The notes: generated by a model not told the origin, from the letters alone. A DNA stretch of 64,000 nt from Epiperipatus broadwayi (GCA_028023455.1 JAQFVV010006627.1:1-64000); one strand, 5' to 3'; numbered from the stretch's first letter, positions 10,760 through 23,794 are shown. Numbers and translations are program-made.

Positions 10760-13140
10760 CAATGCCTATGAAAAATGTATGCCTCCATCATTATTTAAAA
10801 TGAAATACTTAAAGAAAGGATTATCTGCAAAATTTAGATGATTTAAATAATCTCCATTTACTTTTACTCCCTTAACTCCCCATTTTAATCCACAAAATAC
10901 TTTTTGCAAAACTGCTGTAAGTTTTGCTGTTGCACTTTTATAAATATTTTCCAGAATATGACAATATCCTGGATCTATACCTTGATGATCCAATGCTTTA
11001 ATCGCTGAAGAAATGCTTATAGAATCAAATGCCTTTTCATAATCTACAAATCCAAGCATAATTGCAACTCATATTGTCCTAGTACTGGGATTCATTGTAT
11101 TAGAATCACTTTTAAATCCGTTTTGTTCTTTTGGTTGCTTAAAATCCAAAGTTCGCTATAAACAAATTATAATTATCTTACTAAAATTTTATATAGAAAT
11201 GATAAAACACGAAGAAGTCTTAATTTTGAATATTTTCTTTATCACCTTTTAAAAATATTAATATTAATACTGCATTCTTCCAATCATCTGATACATCTTT
11301 CCCATTCAGACATTTGGTATATAACTTTGCCACAATTTTTTCTATTTCTTTACCTGGAGATTTTCCCTTCTTCATAAATTTAATTGCATGTCTCACTTTG
11401 TCAATTAAAATCCTGTCAAATTCAGGTTACAGTAGCTGTAGGAGGCATTTTTTTGTTGTTCTTTTTCATTATATAATTCTTGATATAACTCTTCTACACA
11501 TTTCATGATGTCATCTCTCTTTTTAATAATAATTCCATTTTTTTTCTTATTGCAAAAATAAATTTCCTACCAAAATGCTGTTTTACACTCTTGAGACTTT
11601 TCTCTTCTATAGCTTTCCTTGCTAGTTCATAATTATACTTTCTTATATCATTATCAATTCTTTTTTCACACTATTTTATAAAATTCTAGCTATTCAATTC
11701 TTCTTAATTCAGAATTTTAATATATTTTTCATATTCTTTCTTTTCTTCATAAATTATCTTGTCTCAGTAGAAATTTTTCTGGTCGATTGCTGCTCTTTTG
11801 TACAGTTTTGAGTTCGTTCAAATCTGAATCACGTTCAACATCTATTAATGTTTGAAAATCATTTGCAAGTTCTGATTTAAATTCTTTGGAATGTTTCTAA
11901 AGATTAAATATCAACTGTGAATATTGTTTTTTTAATAAATTTTGTCTCTAGTTTTGCATTAACATGTATCACACATCTTACTAATCGATGATCACTTCTT
12001 GTCTTGAATTTATTAACAACATTACTATTTTGCAATAAATATTTTCTGTCCATCAAAATATAATCCAATTCTGCTATACGTTCATTTTGATGCTTCCATG
12101 TCCACTTTTCTTTAACATTTTTCTCAAAAAAAGAATTGAAAATTTCATAAGTCTATGTTCTCTCTTATTTCTATTACCACAATCACATTTACCTACAGCA
12201 CTTTCATCTCTCAATTGTTTACAAATTCTAGCATCAAATTTTTCGCATGACAATTTAAAACATTCTTTAGTTTGATCAAAAGTCTTTTGTATATCCAAAT
12301 AAAAATCCTATATTTGTTCATTTGGGGCATAAATCTGAATTATCTGCATTTGGCATCTGCTATTAGTTGAATAATTAATCTTGTCACTTTGTTTGATACA
12401 CTATCAATCTGAATGTTGTTTTTCCAATTTTTATTTATAATAAATCCTATTTCATTCATACTTTCAATATTTGGGCCTTTTCAGTGCATGTCCACTTTTT
12501 AAATCACTTTCTTTTCTTCTAACTTCACAAAGTCCAACAATATCCTGTTAAACATTAGACAGTTCTTGTTCCAATTCTTGCAATCTCCTTTCACTTGAAA
12601 GTGGTCTGCAGTTGTTAGTACCTAAATAAAAGGTCATCACCAAATAGCAGCTTGAGTCCACAATCAGGAGATTATTAGTTCCCTCCACCTTCAGCTACCA
12701 ACTGTGGCCTTGACTGTCAACTTTACAGCCTCCTGGGAATAAGGGTTATAATTTAGTTTTGTCTGTCATGAAATATCTATTAGAAAAAAAAAACATTCAC
12801 ACACACATTCATTTTGTCATCAAAAAAACAAACAAACTCAACTGATATTTTAATTAAGAGCTATCAGGTAAATGAGAAGAAATATCATAATATTTCTTGA
12901 TCTTAAACTCAGAGATAAAATGCCAATAAATTTACCATTGGCTTATGCATGTTGGTGAGCAGCCCATTCATGCTCATGCACAAATGAAAAATCACATAGT
13001 AATAACATCTGCAACAACAAGGATATATGGAAATGACATTAAGCATTTGCCCTATTTGGTTCCTTTAAGGCCTCCAAGAGGATCAAAGAGTCTCCTTTCA
13101 GTTAACATCAAATTCCTTTCAGCAGCCAGACTGAATATAA
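10760..13140 (-). pseudogene. RTE-clade LINE, copy 1 (endonuclease plus partial RT, broken)
   Basis: A non-LTR retrotransposon of the RTE type, whose intact protein would have an APE endonuclease followed by a reverse transcriptase. On the minus strand, endonuclease remnants (12298-12074) match copy 3 around its GNFNARIG and RNEGGHRLVEF segments, here KFDARIC and RNKREHRLMKF. The RT remnant (11059-10766) begins LGFVDYEKAFDSIS and ends at SHL-type LNFAD. About 35 residues are missing between ATAKL and TAVLQ, removing the region that carries GVRQGD in RTE proteins. The homology stops right after FAD near 10815, so the C-terminal half is absent. The 5' UTR (about 12640-13140) matches copy 3 at 42.3-42.73 kb (GTCTCCTTTCAGTTAA). 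Many stops and frameshifts: a dead copy. Confidence 0.85.
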
Positions 13141-13149
13141 AACTAACTG

Positions 13150-15470
13150 TATACCATGGTAACAGTTATTTTTAAAATTTTAACAAAACACAAGAGAAAA
13201 GACCTTAATAAATCAATGTAAACTATTTAATGCATTTCATTTATTTCTTTTATATTCATAATAAAATTTATTGCTATTGGTTTTTTTTTTTCGAATGCTT
13301 GTCAATTTTATAAATTTATGCTAAAATATATATATATTTACTTTGTGTGTATGAATTAGGAGTATCACGTAAATAACTTATTATTTTATACAATTCAAAT
13401 TATCAGTGCCGTTTCATATTGCAGCTTTACTTATAAATGCTCACACTAGCACTTATCATTTCCATATTTATAAAAAAAAAAAATAGAGAGAATGGTTAAC
13501 CACTGAGAAAATGTTGAATGTTAGCAGGAATTGGGCAAATAGGGATGACTGAGATTGGTTTATTCAGAAATTTTCTTTCCATATGAAAACATGGCACCCA
13601 TATAAAGGCTGAAAACACATGCCTTTTCATTATTTCACTAAGAATAATGACTTCTGGATGGGAAAGACTATTTCAAATTCTTAGTATTGATTTCTGAGGT
13701 GGTGACTGGAAAATGTAACCCACTTTGAGATTCAATAATCACTGTCATTATGTACTTTCCATATAATTGTATGAAAATTATACTAGGTAAACTATTAGAA
13801 TAGAGAGGGCAATAATTCATAAATAGATTAATTGCATTAATAAACTTAGCACACACAAAACAATATCTTATGTGATATTAATAATGTCTTTTCATGAGTA
13901 TATTCTGAGCAGATGTGTCTGTACTTGTCTTATAGATAACCCAATGTACAGATATCAATTAAAAATATTTTGTTCCATAATGTTTCTCAAGGAAAAATTT
14001 GAGAAATAGGTAGTTTAAAATATTCATTGAATATCTTTGCCTAAATTTATAAATGAAAACATTCACAAACCCATATAATACAACTTGAATGAAGAATGAT
14101 TTGAGAGTACAATTTAATAGATTTATTATTGTCTTAAAATAAATTTTCTGTATATGCACAACGGACAGAGATGCATGATTTTTTCAATCTACACAAAATT
14201 ATTTGAAATGTTTCATCTTTTGAAAATAGTATGAAACATTAGAGAAATATCTCAAATTTTTCCAAGGAGCAATGCAGTAGGCACATTTTTGAAATTGTAT
14301 ATCTATCAGATATTTAGTCATTTATTTATTTATTGTTAATATTCAATTTTCTTTTATTAACATTATTTATATTTACGTAAATAAATTCATTATTTTATTT
14401 ACTTTATGGTTCTCATTTCAACTCATTCATTCCTTTATTTATTTATATATCTTATTTTGGATTTAATAAACAATGTGTTGGCCATCCTGGCTAAATGCAA
14501 CAGGGAGATTGATTTAGCAGGATATACTGGATAGTTATCCAGACTTACATGACACTCAAGGATTAAAATATTATGTAAATCTGGATAAATAAATGATTAT
14601 GTGATTTATTTACTTATGCTTTAATATATATGTGTTCTCTATTTATATTTTCCCATGTGTATATCAAATTGAGTGATCATTGAATCACTCAATTTTGCCT
14701 TTTACCATTACAACATATCTAACAGAATATGGTAAAAGCATCTTGTTATTCAGTCCTTACTTGTTTACAATTAATCTTTTGCATGAAAAGAGATTGCAAT
14801 GTAAAAAAAACCCCCATTAAGTTCAGTTCTAAATAATGAAATGTTAGAGTAATTGATGTTAAGAGAGTGACATCAAGGGCCAATTACCATGATATTACTT
14901 AATCATAGTATTCTCTAAAACAATTTGTTTTCAAACAAAGAACAAATTTATTAAAATAATCATTGATCATTTCATAAGAGTCAGAGAAAAAAAAGGGGAA
15001 TTATTACAACATAAAGTACTCCCACGCAAATTTTCTTTTCTTTTTTTTTCAAAAAAAAAAAAAAGAAGAAAAATAGACAAAGCAAACAAAAAAAAAGAGA
15101 GAGAGAATAAAGCCGGCTAGACAAAATAAAAAATCATTTGAACAAATAATTATAAAATATTAATAAATAGGTATATGTATATGTTTGTGTATATCCATAG
15201 CTTATTTGAAAAAAAAAAAAAAGAATTATAAATTGTCTGAAGTAAATTGTTTAGAAAAGTCTCAGTTCACAGAAAGATTTTTGGGGGAGGGGAAGGGGAA
15301 TCTTTTTTTGTTTTAAAAAAGTTAAATTTAAACTATAGATGCCATTCAAAAAATAAATAAATGATAATCTGTTAATTTGGGATCACAGTAACAAGTTATT
15401 GTATTTGTTTTTTTTTTTTGTTACATATTAATTAATTCTGAAATAAAAGAATGTGTAAATAATGTTTCGA
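13150..15470. other. AT-rich stretch with no gene seen
   Basis: Homopolymer-rich sequence, for example near 15030-15110. No coding frame or repeat family recognised. Confidence 0.55.
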
Positions 15471-15474
15471 ATGT

Positions 15475-16080
15475 ATCCCGAGTTCAACGTAAAGAAAAAA
15501 GAAAAGTTACAAAGAGTGGATTGAACATCAGACCAATAAATGATTTTATAGACCCCCAATCATTAATCTAAAAGATATGATTAACAAACACATCAGGAGA
15601 TTTGATCCACACAACGCTATGGTACTTTTCCACACAATTAGAACAATATGGGAAATAAGATGTTCATTAATATTCGATAATAAAAAATATAATTGGATTA
15701 AAAAACTTGATAAAGAATGGAAAAAAATACTTTGAGCAATACTTATAATACTTACCAAGAAAACAAATAATTAAAATCTGGAGAGGAGCAGCACCTACAG
15801 CATGCGAAATATGGCAATAAATAAGTTATAAAAAGAAGATATACAATGGATACAGGCATAATAGCAACCAGCCAAAGATAAAATTAAGATAGACTAATAA
15901 GCAACAAAGTGTGACACCAAATTACTAACTCCCACTAATTAAGCTTAATATAAGGTCATATAATTTATTAAAGTAGTGTATAAAAAATTGTAAGTAACCA
16001 AAAACAAAAAAAGATTGGAAAACAACAAAACCTTGTAAATATGTATATATAATGTCTTACTTAAATAAAAAAAAATAGAA
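15475..16080 (+). pseudogene. LINE ORF2 C-terminal fragment
   Basis: One plus-strand frame from 15569 to 15735 reads KDMINKHIRRFDPHNAM and continues through FHTIRTIWEIRCSLIFDNKKYNW. This resembles the region after the zinc-ribbon of LINE reverse transcriptases, where a W-x2-R-x-S/N motif is typical. Further fragments (LERSSTYSMRNMAINK) follow after a stop. The segment ends in an A-rich tract (AAATAAAAAAAAATAG) near 16065-16078, consistent with a LINE 3' end. Severely 5'-truncated; the clade cannot be assigned. Confidence 0.5.
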
Positions 16081-16084
16081 GTTT

Positions 16085-17205
16085 AGCAATAATTAATGTT
16101 TTTTTTTAAAAAAAAAAGCGTTATAGTATAAATAAATAGATTTAGTTAAAAAAAATTTAAGATAGTTGCAAGCACTCTCCATGAGATTATTTTGCTGTAC
16201 ATCTAAAAAAATAGATCCTTGGAAGTCATACGACATATTAGTCAACACTAAGGTTGCTTTCTTATTTTGAGAGCAGCTTCATATGGAACAGCTCAGAAAT
16301 GTTTTAGTTTTACTACTCTAATCCTGCAAATGGATATTATGATTGTGTTAAAATTGTCCCAAAAAAAAAATAGTCTTCTAAATTTCACTATCAGAAACTT
16401 CACAAAAAAGGAAAACAAAGAATCCATCATTAAAACAATTGCAAACTTTCTATAAGAACGCTGAAATGAAAAAAAAAGACTTGAAAAAAACTCATATTTT
16501 TATTTATAACACTTTTTTTTTTTTTAAATAAATGCCTCGTGGACCTAACCTGGTCATGAAGTGATCTTAAGCAAATATCCCCCGACTAGAATAAAGACTA
16601 CAGTTTAATAAAGAGTTGCCTGGATAATTATAAATGACAATTTGCCGCTAAAATTATATGAACATGGGGAAAAGTGAGATAAAGCTGGAGATGCATTCGA
16701 TATTAACTTAATGACTTTCAGGAGTAATTAATATGAATTTTATTGCAATTTAAATATTAACGGATAAATTGTATGCATTCTGAATAATGTTATATCAATG
16801 TAAAACTAATTGAACTTCTATACATGTAAACTAAAACTCAAAGTATATGGTCTATAATTCTAATGGTAATTTATACTTGATATATATGTTCATTGACAAA
16901 GTGTATGCTTTCAGCATAATTCTGTCTCTATGTTAAAATAATTGTATTCCATTTTATGTTCCACTTTTAACTTTGCTAGCTTTGATTTTAACGTATATTA
17001 TTGATAAGCTTAATGTATACTAGAAATTGATATGTATCGTTTGATAATACACAAGAATAAAATAATATTTTGAAAGTTAAAAAAAAAAATCTGCTCCCGA
17101 TTTAAAAAAAAAAAAAACTTTGGTAGGAATTGTATTAAGATTAAATATGAACGTTTTTTTAAATTTTTTTTGTATGTATTTTATTATTACGTATTTATAT
17201 CGTTT
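16085..17205. other. AT-rich stretch with no gene seen
   Basis: No supportable gene. A small open frame at 16267-16455 has composition indistinguishable from its surroundings. Confidence 0.5.
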
Positions 17206-17211
17206 ATTATA

Positions 17212-17399
17212 AAAGATTCGAACTCCGACTTTCAAACTACCCATAGCTATCCAATCTATCTTATGCACCTGATACATATGATCACATACATGTGAAAAAG
17301 ATAAAGGATCTCCAGTATACTTATTTCATGCTAAACCAGCACTCATCAGTTGCTCCAGATCACCATCTCTCACACACATATACAATCTAGTCATTATTG
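17212..17399 (-). mobile_element. Hammerhead repeat family C, truncated copy
   Basis: The minus strand matches family C from the ribozyme to the 3' region (AAAGTCGGAGTTCGAAT is the counterpart of the AGTCTGTGTTCAAATC block). The part 5' of the ribozyme is lost at 17399, where an unrelated GC-richer segment begins. Confidence 0.75.
17311..17354 (-). ncRNA. Hammerhead ribozyme C-17.3 (core intact, stem I eroded)
   Basis: CTGATGA (17343-17349) and GAAA (17324-17327) are intact. Stem II is GTGCT/AGCAT with a G-U closing pair. Stem III is ATAAGTAT and the triplet is AUA. Stem I has lost its first pair (A-C) and fourth pair (G-G), so folding is probably impaired. Confidence 0.7.
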
Positions 17400-17734
17400 A
17401 GACGTCCACACAGTGAGGCAAGTCCACCTACGGACTGGAAACTGCTACGTCTGAACTAGAGCCGACACGAGACAAGCTAACTACATAGCTGGAAGAGTAT
17501 TATCAGAACTCACGACACAGGCTAATCATTAGCTGGAAGTAAGTTCCTTACTCTGCACGATTATCTCAGCATTGAAGCAAATCAACTGTATTTGTTCATT
17601 TGTTAACCGTGTGTGCATATTTTGTACTAATAAAGTATACATATTAATTGCTGAATAGTTGTCCTTTTTGTATCTGTTGGTTTGGAAACAAACCTGCAAG
17701 CCTAACCAAACACAACAACTATGTAGTAACTGAA
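17400..17734 (+). mobile_element. Unclassified 0.33-kb insertion, solo-LTR-like
   Basis: A segment markedly richer in GC than its flanks interrupts family C material. On the plus strand it runs from about TGAGACGTCC to CACAACA, has AATAAA at 17627, and about 100 nt follow that signal. TG...CA ends and a poly(A) signal suggest a small solo LTR. The flanking pentamers ATTAT and ACTAT differ at one base, so no clean target duplication exists. It could also be an unrelated retroposon. Confidence 0.35.
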
Positions 17735-18380
17735 ATATAGGCTTATTATATAACTGTATCAATATATGTAATATATAGGGCAAATGAGCACAGACTTTCA
17801 TACAATCCACCACTCTCCATTCCATCTCATAACACTGATACACTTTGAACATATATTGATACAGATATATAATAAGCCTTTATTTCAGTTATTACATAGT
17901 AGAGATGTCTGCTCATCCTTTGTATATGTATTAAATGGATTGTGTCCTGCACATGAGGGGTCAGATTGACATTAGGTCAACATGGGTGTGATGAGAATCT
18001 CGGCCTCAGGGTGGCCTTTGAGTGTTCCATCATCATATTTTCAATTGGATGGATGGTTGAAGGGTTGGAGTGTGGAGTGGATTGAAGCCTGTCCATTAAA
18101 GTATGAAGATTGGCTATCTTTATATATCTGAGCACTTATTCACTTATTGCATATATGTGTGGAGATGATATTATGGACCAAGTGATGATTGCTGGTTTGG
18201 CATGAAATACCTATATTGATGATTTTTATCTTTTCAACATATATGTGTTCAAGTGTATCAGTGTTATGAGATCGAGTGGAGAGTGGTGGGTTGCGTGAAA
18301 GTCTGTGCTCATATACCCTATATATTACATATATTGATATAGGTATATAATAAGCTTGTATTTCAATTATAACAATGATG
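17735..18380. mobile_element. Family C (C2) inverted compound repeat
   Basis: The left part (17735-17855) is the minus-strand 3' end of a unit. A plus-oriented 3' end follows (about 17850-17897), then a nearly complete plus-strand unit (about 17928-18378) running from TTAAATGGATTGTGTCCTG through the ribozyme to CCCTATATATTAC and AAGCTTGTATTTC. This head-to-head layout, with unit 3' ends facing outward, repeats the architecture of the 7.6-8.45 kb locus. Non-coding. Confidence 0.75.
18177..18220 (+). ncRNA. Hammerhead ribozyme C-18.2 (C3 mutated)
   Basis: The core reads GTGATGA (18182-18188) instead of CTGATGA, losing the invariant C3. GAAA (18204-18207) is intact. Stem II keeps four pairs including a G-U. 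Predicted inactive. Confidence 0.75.
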
Positions 18381-18384
18381 TACA

Positions 18385-20285
18385 ATGAAAAGTTAATATT
18401 AAAGATAAATATTTTATTATAACAAATTAAAATATTTAAAAGATAAATTATTAAATAAAATTGGAAAGCACATACACAGCTCATCTGGATAATAATGTTA
18501 AATAATTAAAACAGTTCATTTTTTTTAGTTCTCTTTAGAAAGCAGTCCATGGATAAAATTTCTATAATAAATCAGGGAATGTCTCTAAAGGTAGCTTATA
18601 GTTTAGGTTAGTTTGCAAACACTTAATTTAGTCACAAATCAGGAATGAATAATCTTACCTTACTGGTAAGTTTATAAAGATTCTTGTAGTATGTATATTT
18701 CTTGGGATCATGAGCTCATTGGAAGTTAACTGATTTCTTTTGTCGACATTTTCATATTCTTGGTCTGTTTTAAGGCTGTACTCAAAAGCTCTGTTGGGGT
18801 CACCTCTTCATTATGAAAGACAATGTGTGCAACACTTCATTCCCACTATCACATGGAGACTTCATTCAGCGGTTGAGTAGTATTCCTGGGCAGATGCTCT
18901 TCACTAACCAGGGCTCTCATGGGAACTTCAACTGAAAGAACAAGACAACAAGACCTAGATCAAAATTTTTATTCTTTTTATACTCTAGATCCAGTTTTGA
19001 AGCTTCTGTGGATATTACTGTTACCAGAATATGTAAGTGATAATCTTATAAATTTATTTTTCTTTTTAGTTCCAAAGTCTTCTTTTTTTTATGAATTACT
19101 TTGGCGATCTTTAATTAGCGTTAAAACTCTTTATGACTTCTTTGTTTATTTGCATAGATAATTAGCATGTGCCTACATTCCTTCCAATTTTAACATTTGT
19201 TTTTAATTAAATAGATATCAATATATAAATTATACTAACTAAAAAAAAAATTGAATTGCATCTTTTAAAATATCTTTAAATTTTACTTTTTTTTTAGCTT
19301 TTAAATATTACTTAAATGCCAAAACACTCACAAAACATATGTATTTTAATACAATTCAACATATATATAATACCTAAAAATAATAATTAAATAGGTTCAT
19401 CATTATTTGGATAAAAAATACGGATGCTTCTTAATTTTGTTAACGATTACATATACAATTTTTATAATATTCAACGATTTGAATTTTTCCTTGTAGGGTC
19501 TTCATGTCATGTGAGATATGTTTCATTATAAACTTTATAAAACATCTTCAAAGAAGAAACCAATGCAACAGAATGCGTTAACAAATGACCTATCTCAGTG
19601 AAATTGAATTATATTTTGAGACAAATAATTTATTAATGTAGTTAAAATATTGATAATCTAACATTTGATTTTCAAGCCACCACAGATATTATTACAAGAA
19701 TTCTCTTGAATTTAACTCCAAGTATTCCAGTTAATACTGGAACAGTGAATAATAGTAAACTGTATAATATCTATAAACATGCTCATCATATTACATTAAT
19801 TTTTAAAATGTACACATTAAAACATCAATAAAAATAGTTACACAAAAAATAGAATAATGTAGTTATGAAAAAGATATGTAATAATATGAAAACAATCATA
19901 TGAGTAAGTTTATAAGATGAAGAAATGGAGGCTTGAAAGATGATTAATGATAGTATACATGTAGAGGACATGTACTTGAAATTTATAAATTAAAGTTTAT
20001 GACTTTATTTTCTAAGACTTTTCTAACTAAAACTGTGGATGATTAACCCAAAGATACAATATGAAAGTTATTGTCCTGTGTTATGATAAGTTAAAAGATC
20101 TTAGCTTTATATAAAGCTAGTGATTAATAATTGATAGTATTTTGCTACTAACCTAGAGTAATTTATTCAGCATTTCATGTTGGAGATTATTATAAAAACT
20201 ACAAGAATGAACTGAAATATTTTTTAATGCATTTAGAAACTATTTAATTGTTATATAGTGAATAACTAACTATTCATTATTTGAC
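18385..20285. other. AT-rich stretch with no gene seen
   Basis: The part at 18690-19035 is less AT-rich and ends with splice-like borders (see rejected items), but shows no recognisable protein. The rest is featureless. Confidence 0.5.
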
Positions 20286-20490
20286 ATTCTTCATATACCT
20301 GGAGCTTAATTGTAAATATAGGGGATTTAAACACAGAATTTCAAGCATGCTTCAGCAATCCATACTATCTTATACCACTGATACATATGACTACACACAC
20401 GTGTGTAGTCATGTGTATCAGTGATTATGAGATAGTGTGGATAGTAGAAAGGTGCTTGAAAGTCTGTGTTCAAATAGCTTATATTTACAA
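20286..20490. mobile_element. Family C mini-foldback (3' ends only)
   Basis: Two unit 3' ends lie head to head: the left arm (20286-20398) on the minus strand and the right arm (20401-20490) on the plus strand. At the junction GACTACACAC (20389-20398) faces its exact inverse at 20401-20410, with only 2 nt between. No ribozyme is included; both arms start just 3' of where the ribozyme would lie. It looks like a heavily truncated version of the inverted dimer at 7.6-8.45 kb. Confidence 0.75.
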
Positions 20491-20639
20491 CTATCATAAT
20501 GCAAATAAGAGCCTTATAGAATAATCATTAGCACATCCATTTTCCTGCAGATGACTTAGGATATGAGCCTGGTTCAAGTGAATGATGGAAATTTCATAAA
20601 GTTACAAGCAAGCTTAGAATTTTTCTTTGCAGTAATCAA

Positions 20640-21640
20640 TAGTTAATAAAATCATCTTTCATCATCATAATCATAATTTTCAACTATTATTAATCTACAA
20701 CAAAATGATGCTTAGCTTCTCTTCTCCACATCACTTGAAAAAATTTACCCATCTCACATGTGATCTTTTTCTAAGTCTTTTAAAGTCTATTGCATATCCA
20801 AGGATTTCCAATGTCCTTCTACAATTATCTCTCTAGCAGTATGGCCAGTCTAATGCCATTTCAGCATCGATACTTTCAATAATAATTACTTGTTCTCTCA
20901 TACATGTATTTCAAGTTCATTCCCTCCTTATCACTCCCAAGATATATCTCTTCATATTTTATTGCATAGGGTGGAATCTCTGTGTTGCTTTTCTACTAAG
21001 TGTTCAAGTTCCAGATCCATATGTAAAAACTTGTAAAATCTTCCTTTCAAACACATAGACCTGTTTATTCTTTTCATATTAGGTTATTTCTATCAAAAAC
21101 ATTCCATTCAAATTTAATTCTCTAATTATTTCATTTATTATGATTCAATTTATATTGGTATTCTGACTGAGATATTTGTATTATATTGGTATTCTGACTG
21201 AGATATTTGTAATTATAACTTCTAATTTTTGATTATCATTTATTTATTTTCTTTTTCTGTAAAACACATTGAAAAACACTTTTAGATATTTTACCCTTTA
21301 CTCTTAATTATACTATTTTATCTTCATCTGGTAACTATAGCAATATTTTCTGAAGCTCTATGGCATTACTTTTAAATCAATCACATCATTTCTAAAATCT
21401 AAATGACTTAAATAATCTCCATTTGCTCTTATTCTCCTAGCTTCTCCATTTGAACTCTGTGAAATATTTCTTGTAAAACTGCTGTATAAAAATTTTAGGA
21501 TATAGATAGAATCACATTGACATATGCCCTTATCAATGCCAAACATTTTAGTGCCACCATGTAATCTGATCACTGCCATTGCACTTTGGTAAATGTCATC
21601 GTGTATTGATAAGCAAATTGACATTAAGCTATATTATCTA
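20640..21640 (-). pseudogene. RTE-clade LINE, copy 2 (RT C-terminal half, broken)
   Basis: The minus-strand frame 21624-21358 shows degenerate RT: IYQSAMAVIRLHGGTK, then GDYLSHLDF followed by RND where active RT has ADD. The remaining sequence to 20640 matches the 3' half of copy 3, including the ATATTTGTA/ATTCTGACTGAG region and a GAT-rich 3' tail near 20650-20670. A 31-bp tandem duplication at about 21151-21213 is private to this copy. 5'-truncated and clearly inactive. Confidence 0.75.
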
Positions 21641-21644
21641 TAGT

Positions 21645-23355
21645 GTAAAGGTTCTACATTAATCAATGTTGTAGTCATATGAGTATTGATGCATTGATTT
21701 GCAAAACGACTAACTAAGAGGGTGTCATACTCTTATGGGGAAGCTGAAACTATGGTTTATCTTTTTAGTCAATAAAAATTACATAATTCTTCTAATAAAA
21801 AATATATCATTTTCACATCTTTTTGTAACACATCAGCATAAAAAAATTAATTACTACATCAGGTTACTGCTGAAAAGTTTCTTTTTTTTTTAGTTTCACT
21901 AATTCTCTTAGCAGACTTAAAAAATTAAATCAATTTAAAATTCTAGTATCGTTTTTATATAAGCTTTGTAATTATGTGAATTTTTCTTTTAAAAGCGATG
22001 AACAAAAGCTAGTTATTCTCTTGATGAGTTTTCACAGTTAGATAAGACTAATATTAGAATATCAAACATTTTGTAGAAGATGAATTATGATTAACATTTT
22101 TGAACAATAATCACGTGGAAAGAAATGCATAAATAAAAAAAAAACTTAACACTTTTTATTTAAAAAAGATATTTTTTAAGACTTACGTAGCTATAAGGTT
22201 TTATTTTATTTTTTAAAACTAAACTATAAACTTGCTCATAAGTTTTCAAAATATTGCAATTGCCACTTTCTTTTATTTGAATAATTTTAAGAGAACTTAT
22301 AATCAATCTTTAAATACAGAGATGCTGAATAATTTATGATAACACACTCGGACAAATCATAAAAATCCAAGGTCTTAAAAACCATCTTCAAAGACATCAT
22401 GGCATTTTAGAATTGGTTTCACTATTGAAATTTTCACACATCTCTAGGACCAAGTCGAATGGATTTCTTTTTTTCAGTGTCCAAAGCTCCAATATTTTTG
22501 ATTGGCTCTGAATTCATTGAATATAAGCCATTTGCTCAAAACATCAAAGCCAAATCATTTAGAAGCATATTTAAGGAATAACAGAAAAATGTTATATATT
22601 CATGAAAATTTCGATCAAGATAAAATCAGAATAGTCAAATTAGTCTATTTTTACAATATAGTAGTACACAAATCAGGACAGTTAAATTACATAATATATA
22701 TAGTTACCTATTCATAATACTGTCTAACAAAGTGATCAATCTAATGGAATGCATAATATTAGAACATGTAACTAATATATGCATCTTCTCTGCTATCTTA
22801 AAAAAAATTTTTTATACCACATGGACAAAAATTAATTCAAATCTTAATGATATCACCATGCATGGTTTAGAGAAATAATAGAGTGGCATCCCATTATTGT
22901 TATTATTATTAATGGCATCTAATCAGACTGGGAAAATGTAAAAAGAATGTCTATCTTTTCAGGATTCTTGTAGCTTTCAAGATATCAATACTTGTCCCAT
23001 GATGAATACTCCAAATCACATTACAAATTCCAATAGTCATAAAGATTTTTCAAATATAATCTGAGAAAAATTATATTTCAATACCTAATATGATCATGGA
23101 AATCATTTCATTATACTTCAATAAACTTCATATTGTCAAATATCTAGTGTAAACTTCACTATCTATTTCTTAATTATTCCCTCTTTACATCAAACTTGTT
23201 TTATTGATAGTAGTCTGACTATAATTATATTATCAATTCCTCAACAGTTTCAGCTGGGTTACAATTCAGGGATGCTTATTTTCTGAGTTGAAGAACATTG
23301 TGCCAAATAGCCCAGAACAATTCTCAGGCTCACTAGTAGCAATAGCAAGTTTTAA
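21645..23355. other. AT-rich stretch with no gene seen
   Basis: No supportable frame. 22330-22560 is slightly less AT-rich, but neither strand gives a recognisable product. Confidence 0.5.
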
Positions 23356-23468
23356 AAACTATTAACTTGTAATAAACAGTGAGGATTGCCAATTCCTCTA
23401 CAAGCTTTATGATAAATGCTTAGCCAGAGCCAGCACTTAAAATATCTCTGTCAGGAACCCCTCCCCAA

Positions 23469-23511
23469 ACCCCTGACCATGGTTTCATGCTTTGGCACTC
23501 CTCAGAGAGGT
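23469..23511 (-). ncRNA. Hammerhead ribozyme A-1 (core intact)
   Basis: On the minus strand, CTGAGGA is at 23499-23505; position 7 is variable in hammerheads, so G there is permitted. GAAA follows a stem II of GTGC/GCAT with CAAA loop, where the closing pair is G-U. Stem III is ACC/GGT around a 2-nt AT loop, inside the palindrome ACCATGGT. The triplet GUC predicts cutting between 23475 and 23474. Stem I ACCTCT/AGGGGT has 6 pairs, one of them U-G. Confidence 0.85.
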
Positions 23512-23751
23512 GTCAAGGTAGGTTCAGACACTAGATCTAAAAATACCAACCCAAAACTAAGCACTTAGCTAAAAGTTATCTATTGAGTGGAAAATATGAA
23601 ATTTTCAGACATATACATGTCTTCAAACCCAGCTATCCAACTCAAATAGCTATATGGGGCTGATAGATCTTCAGCCATGCCATATAGTAGTAGTCATAGC
23701 AATATAAAATTGCATAAGACTAGCATAAGATCTAGTGTCTGCTACCCTGAC

Positions 23752-23794
23752 ACCTCTCTGAGGAGTGCCAAAGCACGAAACCATGGTCAGGGGT
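23752..23794 (+). ncRNA. Hammerhead ribozyme A-2 (fully consensus)
   Basis: CTGAGGA is at 23758-23764. Stem II is GTGC/GCAC (four Watson-Crick pairs, CAAA loop). GAAA is at 23777-23780. Stem III is ACC/GGT inside ACCATGGT, and GUC predicts cutting between 23788 and 23789. Stem I is ACCTCT/AGGGGT. Every conserved core position is present, making this the most convincing family A ribozyme. The 3-bp stem III suggests dimer-assisted cleavage. Confidence 0.9.

Noticed and set aside
18989-19032. 44-nt block with acceptor-like TACTCTAG and donor-like GTAAGTGA on the plus strand
   Set aside because: The encoded DPVLKLLWILLLPEY resembles no family I know, and the opposite strand from the only other exon would be needed. 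AT-rich DNA often produces such borders.
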